From: Myxococcales bacterium
Lineage (GTDB): Bacteria > Myxococcota > Bradymonadia > UBA7976 > UBA1532
Length of the DNA: 45,834 nucleotides
NCBI GenBank assembly: GCA_020633515.1
Contig: JACKDM010000039.1
Location: 1 to 45,834, forward strand
Direction of reading: 5' to 3'
Shown: positions 36,332 through 44,617 of the stretch, in pieces
Position numbering within the stretch: position 1 is the stretch's first letter
Layout: each line of letters starts with the position of its first letter
The notes under the pieces: model-generated
Told to the model about the DNA's origin: nothing
The model's database searches: none
Seen by the model: the letters and a program-made list of their open reading frames with translations, nothing else
Translations under genes and position numbers: made by a program

Positions 36332-37501
36332 ATGACCCCCATCGACCCCGCCGCGCTCCGAACCCACTACCGCCGCTTCCTCCGCGAAGACCGCATCCTC
36401 CTCACCGGCCACAGCCACCAGGCCTGGCCCGACGCCGCCGAGCGCGGTCTGCTCGCCGCCTTCGCCGACGCCGCCGAGCACGTCGACGACAAGTGGAGCC
36501 GCGCCGCCGCCCGCGCCGACGTGCTCCGCCGCGCCGTCGCCGCCGCGCTCGCCACCCCCGGCCGCCCCGTCGCCCCCGACGAGATCGCGCTCGCGACCAA
36601 CAGCCACGAGCTCACCACCCGCGTCCTCAGCGCCCTCGACTGGCGCCGCGGCCGCCACCTCGTCACCACCGACGGCGAGTTCCACTCCCTCCGCCGCCAG
36701 CTCCTCCGCCTCGCCGAAGCCGGCGCCGAGATCAGCTTCGTGCCCGTCGAGCCCATCGGCACCCTCGCCGCCCGCATGGCCCAGGCCGTCCGCCCCGACA
36801 CCATCGGCCTGCTCGCCTCGACCGTGCTCTACCGCACCGCCGCGATCGTGCCCCACCTCGAAGAAGCCATCACCGCCGCCCACCGCGTCGGCGCCGCCGT
36901 CCTCCTCGACGCCTACCACGCCTTCAACGTCGTGCCCCAGCCCCTCGCCGCGCTCGGCCCCGACCCCGTCTTCGTCACCGGCGGCGGCTACAAATATGCG
37001 CAGTGGGGCGAAGGCTGCTGCTGGCTCCGCGTGCCCCCCGGCTGCGCGCTCCGCCCCATCCACACCGGCTGGTTCAGCGACTTCGCCGGCCTCGACGGCA
37101 AACAGGGCGACCGCATCGGCTACGGCCGCACCGGCGCCGACCGCTTCGCCGGCAGCACCTACGACCCCGCCAGCCACTACCGCGCCGCCGCCGTCGTCGA
37201 GTTCTTCGCCGAGCAACAGCTCACCCTCGACCGCCTCCGCGCCCTCAGCCAGCACCAGACCAGCCGCCTCACCGCCGCGCTCGCCGACCTCGACCTCGTG
37301 AGCCCTCGCGAAGCCCACGACCGCGGCGGCTTCGTCACCGTGCGCCACCCCGCCGCCCGCGAGGCCGTCGCCGCGCTCCGCGCTTGTGGGATCTACACCG
37401 ACGCCCGCGACGACCTCCTCCGCCTCGGCCCCGCGCCCTACATCACCGACGACGCGCTCGACGCCGCCGCCGCCGCGGTGCGCGCGCTCCTCGGGCCGTG
37501 A
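36332..37501 (+). CDS. Kynureninase-like PLP-dependent enzyme
   Basis: A 389-residue fold-type I PLP enzyme (aminotransferase class V clan). The PLP lysine is in GGGYKYAQWGEG (Lys221), a kynureninase-type motif, with Asp193 and His196 in LLDAYHAFNV contacting the cofactor. Other matches are TGHSHQAWPD at 25-34 and TNSHELTTRVLSAL at 89-102. Kynureninases are about 410-420 residues, so this is slightly short. Kynurenine hydrolysis in tryptophan breakdown is the best guess; a cysteine desulphurase-like role is less likely because the active-site Cys loop is absent. ATG 36332 has GCGGAGG upstream, and GCTACACC at 36299-36306 resembles the box upstream of rpiA. Confidence 0.8.
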   Translation: MTPIDPAALRTHYRRFLREDRILLTGHSHQAWPDAAERGLLAAFADAAEHVDDKWSRAAARADVLRRAVAAALATPGRPVAPDEIALATNSHELTTRVLSALDWRRGRHLVTTDGEFHSLRRQLLRLAEAGAEISFVPVEPIGTLAARMAQAVRPDTIGLLASTVLYRTAAIVPHLEEAITAAHRVGAAVLLDAYHAFNVVPQPLAALGPDPVFVTGGGYKYAQWGEGCCWLRVPPGCALRPIHTGWFSDFAGLDGKQGDRIGYGRTGADRFAGSTYDPASHYRAAAVVEFFAEQQLTLDRLRALSQHQTSRLTAALADLDLVSPREAHDRGGFVTVRHPAAREAVAALRACGIYTDARDDLLRLGPAPYITDDALDAAAAAVRALLGP

Positions 37502-37542
37502 GCCGCGCCCGGCCCGACACCCGATCGTGCGCTGTTGGTCGC

Positions 37543-37571
37543 TCGACTTCTCGTCTGCCGGGCCCTAAGGT
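37543..37571 (+). promoter_or_regulatory. Candidate promoter of the Gly-repeat lipoprotein gene
   Basis: TCGACT (37543-37548) and TAAGGT (37566-37571) are 17 bases apart; the -35 matches four of six consensus bases. The start site would be near 37578, about 24 bases before the ATG. Confidence 0.3.
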
Positions 37572-37601
37572 GCGCCGCGCACGACGACACGGAGCGAGAA
37601 G

Positions 37602-38702
37602 ATGCGCGGAGCATGGTTCGGGGTGATGCGATCGGCGGCGCTCGTCGCCACGGTGCTGGCGGCGGGCTGCGACGACGGCGGTGGCGGCGGCGCGGCCGAC
37701 GCGGGCATGGGTGGCGCCGGCGGTCTGGGTGGCATGGGTGGCATGGGCGGCGCCGGCGGTCTGGGTGGCATGGGTGGCATGGGTGGCATCGGCGGTGAAG
37801 GTGGCATCGGCGGCGAGGGAGGCATCGGCGGCCAGGGAGGCATCGGCGGCGAGGGAGGCATCGGCGGCGAGGGAGGCATCGGCGGCCAGGGAGGCATCGG
37901 CGGCGAGGGTGGCATGGGCGGCGAGGGTGGTATCGGCGGCGAGGGCGGCGTCGGCGGCGAAGGTGGCATGGGTGGCATCGGCGGCGTCGGCGGCGTCGGC
38001 GGTGAAGGTGGCATGGGCGGCGCGGGCGGCGGCGGCGCGTTCGGCGGCGACTTCGGCGAGATCCCGCCCGGCTTCGACTGCGACGCGCTCTGCGCCGCGC
38101 TCGACGGCGCCTGCGCCCCCGTCGGCGCGCTCTACGAAGACCCCGACTGCGCCCGCTGCGGCGAGCTCGCCGCCGACCGCGAGGCCACCCCCACCGAGAA
38201 CCTCGACCGCGCCTCGGTGCTGTGCACCTACGCCACCCGCCGCGGCGCCTGCGCCGGCGTCAGCGCCTGCCTCGCCGACGGCGACGGCCTGCACGGCGCG
38301 GCCGCCGGCGTCACCGTGCGCGTCGATGGCATCCTCGACGGCGAAGCCATGCAGATCGACACCGCCGATGCCTACGCGGTCGTCGGCACCAAAGGCAACG
38401 GCGGCCCGAGCGACCTCGAGCTCCATGTCTTCGCGCCCGACGCGCTCTATGTCATCAAGTTCGACGACCTCGCCGTCGACCACGCCGCCGCCCCGCTCGA
38501 CGCCGCGAGCAACCCCGTCATCGTCACCGCGCTCCGCGACGGCGCCCTCATCGAGGTCGAGTACGCCATCGGCACCACCGAGGTCCCCCGCTTCTCGCTC
38601 ACCGACGACGGCGCTCCGGCCGGCTTCGACGTGCGCGCCGGCGTCGTCACCGCCGAGGGCGAGCCCATCAACACCTTCGAAGCGCGCGGCGTCTTCTTCT
38701 GA
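37602..38702 (+). CDS. Lipoprotein with long Gly-Gly-x repeat stalk
   Basis: A 366-residue lipoprotein (signal peptide ending LAAGC, Cys23, then Asp-Asp). Residues 34-146 consist almost entirely of Gly-Gly-x triplets with x = Met, Leu, Ile, Ala, Glu, Gln or Val (GGMGGMGGIGGEGGIGG type). Residues 150-366 form a separate domain beginning with a Cys cluster (FDCDALCAALDGAC, DCARCGEL) and followed by a beta-rich part (HGAAAGVTVRVDGILDGEAM, DLELHVFAPDALYVIKFDDL). It is likely surface-exposed with the Gly tract as a flexible or poly-Gly-II-type stalk. The terminal domain is not recognised. Confidence 0.85.
   Translation: MRGAWFGVMRSAALVATVLAAGCDDGGGGGAADAGMGGAGGLGGMGGMGGAGGLGGMGGMGGIGGEGGIGGEGGIGGQGGIGGEGGIGGEGGIGGQGGIGGEGGMGGEGGIGGEGGVGGEGGMGGIGGVGGVGGEGGMGGAGGGGAFGGDFGEIPPGFDCDALCAALDGACAPVGALYEDPDCARCGELAADREATPTENLDRASVLCTYATRRGACAGVSACLADGDGLHGAAAGVTVRVDGILDGEAMQIDTADAYAVVGTKGNGGPSDLELHVFAPDALYVIKFDDLAVDHAAAPLDAASNPVIVTALRDGALIEVEYAIGTTEVPRFSLTDDGAPAGFDVRAGVVTAEGEPINTFEARGVFF
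37701..38040 (+). repeat. 9-bp GGC-x-GGY tandem repeats
   Basis: The DNA is built of GGCATGGGT/GGCATCGGC/GGCGAGGGA-type 9-mers, and higher-order units such as GGCATCGGCGGCGAGGGA recur several times. The frame always gives Gly-Gly-x. The GGCATGGGT unit is the same one found in antisense orientation in the HemF-like gene. Confidence 0.85.
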
Positions 38703-38833
38703 CCCGCCCTGCGGGCTCCACCCGGTTGACGCCACCTCGCCGGCAGTCGATGCTGCGCCGGTCCTCACGCCCGCTGGGACCGCGGCGCGGGGGGATCGGA
38801 CTCGATCGAGGAGGTTCTGCTAGGGTGTCGCCC

Positions 38834-39820
38834 ATGCTCTCCACCCTCTCGCGCGCCGGGCTCGCGGCCGTCATCGCCGCCGCCCCCGGCCTCGCCGTCG
38901 CGCAGGCGGTCGACGTCGAGGCGCTCAAGGCCGAGGCCACCGCGGCGATGCGCGTCGACGACTGCGCCACCGCCGCGACGAAGTACGACGCGCTCGCGAC
39001 CGCCCTCGGCAGCGACGACAGCCGCCGCGACGAGCGCCTCACCGCGCGCTTCCTCGCCGGCGTCTGCTACGAGCGCCTCGACCGCCTCGCCGACGCCGCC
39101 GCCGCCTACCGCGAGGTCGTCTATGGCGACCCGCCCCCCGCGCTCCTCGAGCGCGCCCGCCCCCGCCTCGACGAGATCGAGCCGCTCCTGCCGGTCGCGG
39201 TCACCTTCGTCTGCGACGAGCCCGGCGTCGTCATCAGCTTCGAGGCCGTGCCCGAGGCGCCGAGGCCCTGCGAGACCGCGTGGCAGCTCGCCGCCGGGAT
39301 CTACCGCGGACAGGCGGCCGCGCCCGACGGCCGCACCGCGGTGCTGACGGTGCGGGTGACGCCGGCGGTCCCCGAAGAGGTCGTGGTGCTCATGCCCGCC
39401 GCCGCCGGGCGCAAGCTCATCGCGCCGACCGAAGCGAAGCCCGAGGCGCCGCCCCGCGACCGCACGCTCGCCTGGACCCTCACCGGCGCCGCCGTCGCCG
39501 CCGTCACCGGGGGCGTCGTCTTCAACGTCGTCGCCCGCGGCGCCGTCGACGAGGGCGACGCCGCCTATCTGCGCTACGAGCAGGCCCGCGCCGTGCGCAA
39601 CGTGCAAGCCGCGGCCGCCGCGCGCGACGAGGTCGAGGCCGCCCGCTCCGACGCCGAGTCGGCGCGGCTGACGAGCTACGTGCTGCTCGGCGCCGGCCTG
39701 CTCCTGACCGGCGCGGCGCTCTGGACCTGGCTCGACGGCCCCGGCCTCGGCGGCGAGGCGGCCGAGGGCGTCAGCGTCACCGTCGGCCCCGGCGCCCTGG
39801 GCATCGGAGGCGTGTGGTGA
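38834..39820 (+). CDS. Exported TPR-like protein with C-terminal membrane segments
   Basis: A 328-residue protein with an N-terminal signal peptide (ending PGLAVAQA), a helical tetratricopeptide-like part at 25-110 (CATAATKYDALATALGSDDS, FLAGVCYERLDRLADAAAAY), a small beta domain (110-190, VAVTFVCDEPGVVISFEAVP), and two hydrophobic spans near 212-233 and 285-303. This layout is typical of PEGA-like/TPR myxobacterial proteins. Start choice is uncertain: GAGGAGG (38808-38814) suits an in-frame GTG at 38825, while ATG 38834 would be nearly leaderless behind TAGGGT. Its stop overlaps the GTG of the next gene, so the two are coupled. Confidence 0.8.
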   Translation: MLSTLSRAGLAAVIAAAPGLAVAQAVDVEALKAEATAAMRVDDCATAATKYDALATALGSDDSRRDERLTARFLAGVCYERLDRLADAAAAYREVVYGDPPPALLERARPRLDEIEPLLPVAVTFVCDEPGVVISFEAVPEAPRPCETAWQLAAGIYRGQAAAPDGRTAVLTVRVTPAVPEEVVVLMPAAAGRKLIAPTEAKPEAPPRDRTLAWTLTGAAVAAVTGGVVFNVVARGAVDEGDAAYLRYEQARAVRNVQAAAAARDEVEAARSDAESARLTSYVLLGAGLLLTGAALWTWLDGPGLGGEAAEGVSVTVGPGALGIGGVW

Positions 39821-41511
39821 GGGGCTTCGTCATTGCGTCCCTGAGCGCCGCGCTCGCCGGCTGCGTCTCGATCCCGGAGTGGGCGTTCGACGACACCCCG
39901 ACGCCCGACAGCGGCCGGATCACGCCCCTGCCGACGCCCGACGAGGGCCCGGCCGAAGACGCGGGGCCGATCGACGACATGGAGCCCGCGCCCGACTTCG
40001 GCTGCGTGCGACAGGACGAGAGCTGCAACGGGCGCGACGACGACTGCGACGGGCAGATCGACGAGGGCTACGACCTCGAGCGCGACCCCGACAACTGCGG
40101 CGCCTGCGACACCGCCTGCCGCCCGCCCAACGCCGAGGGCGCCTGCGAGGCGCGCGCCTGTGTCGTCGCCGCCTGCGCCGAGGGCTTCGCCGATCTCGAC
40201 GACGACCCGATCAGCGGCTGTGAGTACACCTGCCCGAGCGCGATCGGCCCCGAGGACTGCAACGGCGTCGACGACGACTGCGACGGCTCGATCGACGAGC
40301 AGGTCGACGGCGCGCTCGAAGACCAGCTCGGCGTCTGCGCCGCCGCGGTGCGCCCCTGCAACGGCGCCGCCGGCTTCGGCGAGCCCGACTACGCGGCGCT
40401 GCCCGACTATCAGGCCGACGAGACGCTCTGCGACGGGCGCGACAACGACTGCGACGGCGACGCCGACGAGGCGCAGCCCGAGCTCGGCGAAGCCTGCGCG
40501 GTCGGGCTCGGCGTCTGCGCGCGCGCCGGCGTGCGCGTCTGCGGCCCCGACCGCCGCACGGCGGTCTGCGACGCGGTCGCCGGGGCGCCGACCGCCGACG
40601 CCGACGCGCTCTGCGATGGGCTCGACGAAGACTGCGACGGCCGCATCGACGAGAACGCCGCCGGCTGCATCCGCTGCGCCGGGCCCGCCGACGCCGCCGG
40701 CCTGCTCCCGCCCTGCAACGCCTGCCCGGCGGGGACCGCGGTCCCGAGCGGCTTCGCGTGCGTGCCCGCCGGCGAGTTCGCGATGGGCAGCCCCGACGAC
40801 GAGGCCGGGCGCACCGCTCGCGAGGGGCCGGTGCATCCGGTGCGGATCTCGCGCGGTTACCTCATCGGCACGACCGAGGTCACCCAGCGGGCGTGGGGGC
40901 GCCTCTTCGCCGACGACCCGTCCTTCTTCGCCGACCAGCCGCGGCGGCCGGTGGAGCGGGTGAGCTGGTACGAGGCGGTCGCCTACGCCAACGCGCTGAG
41001 CGAGGCCGAGGGCCTCGAAGCCTGCTACGTGCTCGACGGCTGCAACGGCGCCGCGCCGGGGGCCGGGCTCATCTGCGCCGAGGTCGGGTTCGCCGGCGTC
41101 GAGTGCCGCGGCTGGCGGCTGCCCACCGAGGCCGAGTGGGAGCGCGCCGCCCGCGCCGGCAGCGACGGGCGCTACTGGTTCGGCGACGACGAAGGGCGCC
41201 TCGCGATGAGCGACTACTTCGCGGGCAACAGCGGCGACCGCACCCACGAGGTCGGCCAGCTCGCGCCCAACGATTGGGGCCTCTACGACGTGCACGGCAA
41301 CGTCTGGGAGTGGGTGCACGACGTCTACGCGCCCTACGAGGACGTCATCGAGCGCGACCCGATCGGCCCCGACGACGGCCCGCAGCGGGTGCGGCGCGGC
41401 GGCTCGTTCGGGGCGCTGTCGAGCGACGCCCGCTCGGCCTTTCGCGCCCCCGAGGACCCGGTGCTGCGGGCCGCGCGCGGCGGCTTCCGCCTCGTGCGCA
41501 CCCTGCCCTGA
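39817..41511 (+). CDS. Lipoprotein with MopE-type motifs fused to an FGE/SUMF-like domain
   Basis: A 564-residue lipoprotein (lipobox ALAGC, Cys16) starting at a GTG that overlaps the upstream stop. Residues 60-285 contain four C-[ND]-G-x-D-x-D-C-D-G-x-x-D-E motifs (at about 70, 148, 205 and 266), the Cys/Asp pattern of the MopE copper-binding family, separated by further Cys-rich segments. Residues 315-564 match the formylglycine-generating-enzyme/sulfatase-modifying fold: VPAGEFAMGSPDDEA, GTTEVTQRAWGRLF, RLPTEAEWERAARAGSDG, DVHGNVWEWVHDVY and RRGGSFGALSS ending GGFRLVRTLP. The C-terminal active-site Cys of true FGEs is missing, so a binding or structural role is more likely than sulfatase activation. 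It should act outside the cytoplasm. Confidence 0.88.
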   Translation: MRGFVIASLSAALAGCVSIPEWAFDDTPTPDSGRITPLPTPDEGPAEDAGPIDDMEPAPDFGCVRQDESCNGRDDDCDGQIDEGYDLERDPDNCGACDTACRPPNAEGACEARACVVAACAEGFADLDDDPISGCEYTCPSAIGPEDCNGVDDDCDGSIDEQVDGALEDQLGVCAAAVRPCNGAAGFGEPDYAALPDYQADETLCDGRDNDCDGDADEAQPELGEACAVGLGVCARAGVRVCGPDRRTAVCDAVAGAPTADADALCDGLDEDCDGRIDENAAGCIRCAGPADAAGLLPPCNACPAGTAVPSGFACVPAGEFAMGSPDDEAGRTAREGPVHPVRISRGYLIGTTEVTQRAWGRLFADDPSFFADQPRRPVERVSWYEAVAYANALSEAEGLEACYVLDGCNGAAPGAGLICAEVGFAGVECRGWRLPTEAEWERAARAGSDGRYWFGDDEGRLAMSDYFAGNSGDRTHEVGQLAPNDWGLYDVHGNVWEWVHDVYAPYEDVIERDPIGPDDGPQRVRRGGSFGALSSDARSAFRAPEDPVLRAARGGFRLVRTLP

Positions 41512-41523
41512 GCGACCGGCGCG

Positions 41524-42564
41524 ATGGATCCGCTCGCCGTCGCGCTCTTCATGTCGATCGCCGCCTTCATCGGGATCGGGCGCTACGTCTGGGCGCACCG
41601 GCGCTGGCGCAACATGATGGAGGCCGCGGGCGCGCTGCTCGGGATGCCGGTGGAGCAGAGCTGGGGCGGGATCGGGCTCGACGAGCTGCGCGCGACGCGG
41701 GGCGAGGCGACGGTGCGGCTGCGCGCGGTGCGGGTGTGGCCGCTGCCCCGCGGCGACGGCGGGCGGCGGCTGATGCAGCGCAAGGGATCGGACCACCTCG
41801 ACCTCGACGTGCAGCTCGCGCACGACCCCGGCGTGGCGTTCGCGCCGGAGCCGGCGCGGGTGGTGCGGCTGGTGATGGGGCGCGACCTGGAGTCGGGCGA
41901 CGTCGGCTTCGACGAGGCGGTGCGGCTGACCGGCAATGCGACGGCGCTGCGCTCGCTGCTCGACCACCGCACGCGGGACGTGATCCGCGCCTTCGTCGCC
42001 TGCGGCGGGCGCCTGGAGGGCCGGCATCTGCGGCTGGTGTGGGCGCACGCGTACAACGTCGACCGGCTCGTGACCTCCGTCGAGGCCGCGCTCGCCGTCG
42101 CCGGGCGCCTGCGGCCGTCGGGCACGGCGCGGGCGCGGCTCGCGGCGATCGCGCGCACCGATCCGCTGCCGGCGGTGCGGGCGCGGGTGGTGGACTTCAT
42201 GCGCGAGGCGCACGCGCACGCCGCGGAGACCGAGGCGGCGGCGCTGGCGCTGCTCGGTGATCCCGACGCGGCCGTGCGGCTGGCGGCGGCGCGGGCGGCG
42301 GGCGACGCGGGGCTCGGGGTGCTGGAGGCGCTGCTCGCCGAGGCGGCGGCGTCGGTGCAGCTCGGCGCGGTGGAGGCGCTGGCGGCGAGCGAGGTGGGGC
42401 GGGCGGTGTTGATGCGGCGGCTGGCGGAGCTGAGCGGGGCGGCGCGCGCGGCGGCGGTGGCGGCGCTGCGGTCGGACGCGGCGCGGGTGGGGGGGCTCGC
42501 GGTGGTGGGGGATGCGGGGGGCGGGCTGTCGGTGGTGGAGAGCGGGGGGCTCAGCGAGGGGTGA
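41524..42564 (+). CDS. Membrane-anchored HEAT-repeat protein
   Basis: A 346-residue protein with one N-terminal hydrophobic segment (residues 4-22, LAVALFMSIAAFIGIGRYVW), a mixed middle domain (EQSWGGIGLDELRATRGEAT, HLDLDVQLAHDPGVAFAPEP), and from about residue 205 a run of Ala-rich HEAT-type helices (ALALLGDPDAAVRLAAARAA, ASVQLGAVEALAASEVGRAV). It follows the FGE-like gene by 12 bases and may belong to that transcript. Its last 14 bases overlap the end of the convergent HNH nuclease gene. Function unknown. Confidence 0.8.
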   Translation: MDPLAVALFMSIAAFIGIGRYVWAHRRWRNMMEAAGALLGMPVEQSWGGIGLDELRATRGEATVRLRAVRVWPLPRGDGGRRLMQRKGSDHLDLDVQLAHDPGVAFAPEPARVVRLVMGRDLESGDVGFDEAVRLTGNATALRSLLDHRTRDVIRAFVACGGRLEGRHLRLVWAHAYNVDRLVTSVEAALAVAGRLRPSGTARARLAAIARTDPLPAVRARVVDFMREAHAHAAETEAAALALLGDPDAAVRLAAARAAGDAGLGVLEALLAEAAASVQLGAVEALAASEVGRAVLMRRLAELSGAARAAAVAALRSDAARVGGLAVVGDAGGGLSVVESGGLSEG

Positions 42565-43210
42565 GGGTCTCGTCGTCGGGGCGTCGGCGCCGCTGCCGCT
42601 CGATCTCGCGCGCGACGAACGGTGCCTCCCGTCGCAGCGTCTCCCATGGCATCGCCTCGTCGGGGTCGAAGGCATCGAGCTTTCGGCCGAAGTAGCGCTC
42701 GTGATACCAGCGGCGGGCGTCGCAGAAGGTGGGCTCGTTGATGATCTCCAGGGTGTTCGCCCACGCGATGTCATCGACCGGGGGGATGCCATCGCGGGCC
42801 TCGACCTCGAAGGTGGCGAGGTTGAGCGCGAACCACTCGTCTCGCAGCTCGAAGGGATCGAGCACGCGCCGGGTGCCTTTGAGGCGGTTGACGTCGAGCG
42901 ACGCATAGCGAAGGTTGTCCCACGCGTACGCATGCCGCTCGGGATCGTCGCGCCAGGGCACGTAATGGTCGACGGTGTCTCGGCCCGTGCCCCGGTGGAT
43001 GTACAAGGCGAGGTAGGCGCAGGTGCGCCGATAGAGGCGACGCATGTCGGGCAGCGCGCGCGTCCACAGCGGCGGCACGTTGCGCCGCTTCGGCCCCGGG
43101 CGCCGGGGCGCCTCGTCGTCGCCGGCCAGCTCGCGGAGGGCGCGCAGACCGGGCTCTCGCACCGTGGCATCGAACGTCGCTGGTTGGGTGGCCCGCTCGA
43201 CCCGAATCAT
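42551..43210 (-). CDS. HNH endonuclease, Septu PtuB-like
   Basis: A 219-residue predicted nuclease. The HNH core is DTVDHYVPWRDDPERHAYAW followed by DNLRYASLDVNRLKG: Asp81-His82 give the first His, Asn99 the Asn, and Asn108/Lys111 close the fold. The CxxC zinc pair of many HNH proteins is not present. ATG 43210 overlaps the stop of the ATPase gene (ATGA), so the pair is translationally coupled. An ATPase followed by an HNH nuclease is the architecture of the Septu anti-phage system and of related retron-associated ATPase-HNH modules. The assignment rests on motif and context; homology to PtuB itself was not tested. Confidence 0.75.
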   Translation of the reverse strand: MIRVERATQPATFDATVREPGLRALRELAGDDEAPRRPGPKRRNVPPLWTRALPDMRRLYRRTCAYLALYIHRGTGRDTVDHYVPWRDDPERHAYAWDNLRYASLDVNRLKGTRRVLDPFELRDEWFALNLATFEVEARDGIPPVDDIAWANTLEIINEPTFCDARRWYHERYFGRKLDAFDPDEAMPWETLRREAPFVAREIERQRRRRPDDETLTPR

Positions 43211-44496
43211 TCGGCCTCGTCGGGCAGCAGGTCGCCGATGTGATGGCGCCAGCGCAGGAAGAAGGGGTCGTGCACCGAGAAGAGCGTGACGAGGCGCCGG
43301 TCGAGCGCAGCGACCGCCGTCGGATCGGGCGCCGCGCTCCGCATGAGCGCACCGGCCGCCTGCAACGCGGCCTCGGCCTCGCGGGAGAGGGTCGTCTTGA
43401 GGTCGAAGACATCCGATCGCAGCCAGCGATCGGCGTCACCGCGCTTGTGCCAGACGTCGCGTTCGATCTGCACCGCGCCGTCGACGAGGTCCAGCTTCCA
43501 CAGCGCGTCCCGCGCCTCGTCGAATGCGGGCTCGATCGAGGCGAGCACCAGCGGCGAGTGGGTCGCGACGATGAACTGCACCTCGGGCTGCCGGCCGCCC
43601 TGCCAGCGGTCGAGCGCCCCGAGCAGGCTCGGCAGGATCGTGCGCTGCCATCGCGGGTGGAGATGGGTCTCGATCTCGTCGACGAGCATGATGACCTGGC
43701 GCGATGCCTCGATGCCGATGCGCTTCGACTCGGCCTCGTGCGCCGCGAGCGCCCAGGCGAGCAGGTAGGCGAGCTTGCACATGCGTCGCACGCCGGCCGG
43801 CGCGTAGGTGATCGGGACATCCTGGCCGTATGCCATGCGCACCGTCGGGATCGCGCGCTGGTCGTCGAGGCTGGGCTGAACCGGGACGCCCGGCACGAGG
43901 GGCTCGTCGTCCGGTCCGAGCAGGGCGAGGAGGCGGGTGAGCAGTTCGAAGCGCGGGTCCCCGGCGCGGAGCCATTCGCGCCACTCGTCGATGAGACCGA
44001 GGCACAGCGTCTCTTCGACGTCACGTCCCCCGCGGGTGACATGGCGGCGAAGGCCCCAGAGCACTTCGTCGCTGGTGAACTGGTAGGCCGCGGGTGACTC
44101 GGCCTCCCCGCCCTCTCGCCGCGCGTAGAGGCGATAGTTGCGCGCGGGGTCCCACACCGAGAACGATCCGTCGACGCGGGCATACAAGACGAGGCCCGGG
44201 TTGGGTGGGCGCCCGGACTTGCGCTTCCAGTACTGCCCCTCGGGCACCCACCGTGACTCGGATCGGATCATGGCGCCCGAGTCACCGTCGAAGTGATGGA
44301 TGATGCGTGCGTCGGGCGCGGTGGGGATCGCGGGTGACCCATGCCAGGTGCGGGTCAGCGCCCACCATGCCGCCTCGAGGATGAAGCTCTTGCCGAGTCC
44401 GTTGTCGCCGGTGAGGAGGTTGAGGCGGGGGGCGACGGGATCGAGCCCGATGCTCCCGGTCGGGCCGACGTGGTGGAGGACGAGCTTACGGAGCAA
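43207..44496 (-). CDS. SMC/ABC-type ATPase, Septu PtuA-like
   Basis: A 429-residue ATPase of the OLD/PtuA-type defence ATPase group. Walker A is GDNGLGKSF at 30-38, Walker B MLVDEIETHLHP at 270-281, and the switch His lies in VATHSPLVL (310-318). A degenerate signature-like YAPAGVRRMCKLAYLLAWAL sits at 231-250. There is no TOPRIM domain at the C-terminus, so it is not an OLD nuclease or Gabija GajA. The likely start is a TTG at 44496 with GGAGA upstream. Coupled to an HNH nuclease by a 4-bp overlap, it probably senses infection and licenses the nuclease. Confidence 0.8.
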   Translation of the reverse strand: MLRKLVLHHVGPTGSIGLDPVAPRLNLLTGDNGLGKSFILEAAWWALTRTWHGSPAIPTAPDARIIHHFDGDSGAMIRSESRWVPEGQYWKRKSGRPPNPGLVLYARVDGSFSVWDPARNYRLYARREGGEAESPAAYQFTSDEVLWGLRRHVTRGGRDVEETLCLGLIDEWREWLRAGDPRFELLTRLLALLGPDDEPLVPGVPVQPSLDDQRAIPTVRMAYGQDVPITYAPAGVRRMCKLAYLLAWALAAHEAESKRIGIEASRQVIMLVDEIETHLHPRWQRTILPSLLGALDRWQGGRQPEVQFIVATHSPLVLASIEPAFDEARDALWKLDLVDGAVQIERDVWHKRGDADRWLRSDVFDLKTTLSREAEAALQAAGALMRSAAPDPTAVAALDRRLVTLFSVHDPFFLRWRHHIGDLLPDEAE

Positions 44497-44617
44497 CGGG
44501 TCTCCTGACGCGCGGGGTCGAGGCCGCGAGCATACGGAAGCCGGGCGGCGTCTGACAAGGCGGCTGCGCGGCGCGGCCGCGCCACCGCTGCCGACGCGGC
44601 GGGCGGCCGTGTAGCGG

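Noticed and set aside
34184..37348. 1054-residue version of the quinone oxidoreductase
   Set aside because: Only the last 336 residues match the MDR family; the extension is antisense or out-of-frame to the TRAP and kynureninase-like genes.
39817..41511. Functional formylglycine-generating sulfatase activator
   Set aside because: The catalytic C-terminal Cys is missing and no sulfatase gene is nearby.
39676..43170. 1164-codon minus-strand open frame
   Set aside because: Antisense shadow of the TPR-like, FGE-like and HEAT genes; only its first part overlaps the real HNH gene in another frame.
43207..44496. OLD-family or Gabija GajA nuclease
   Set aside because: The protein ends about 115 residues after the THSP switch with no TOPRIM motifs, and the partner is an HNH protein rather than a UvrD-like helicase.
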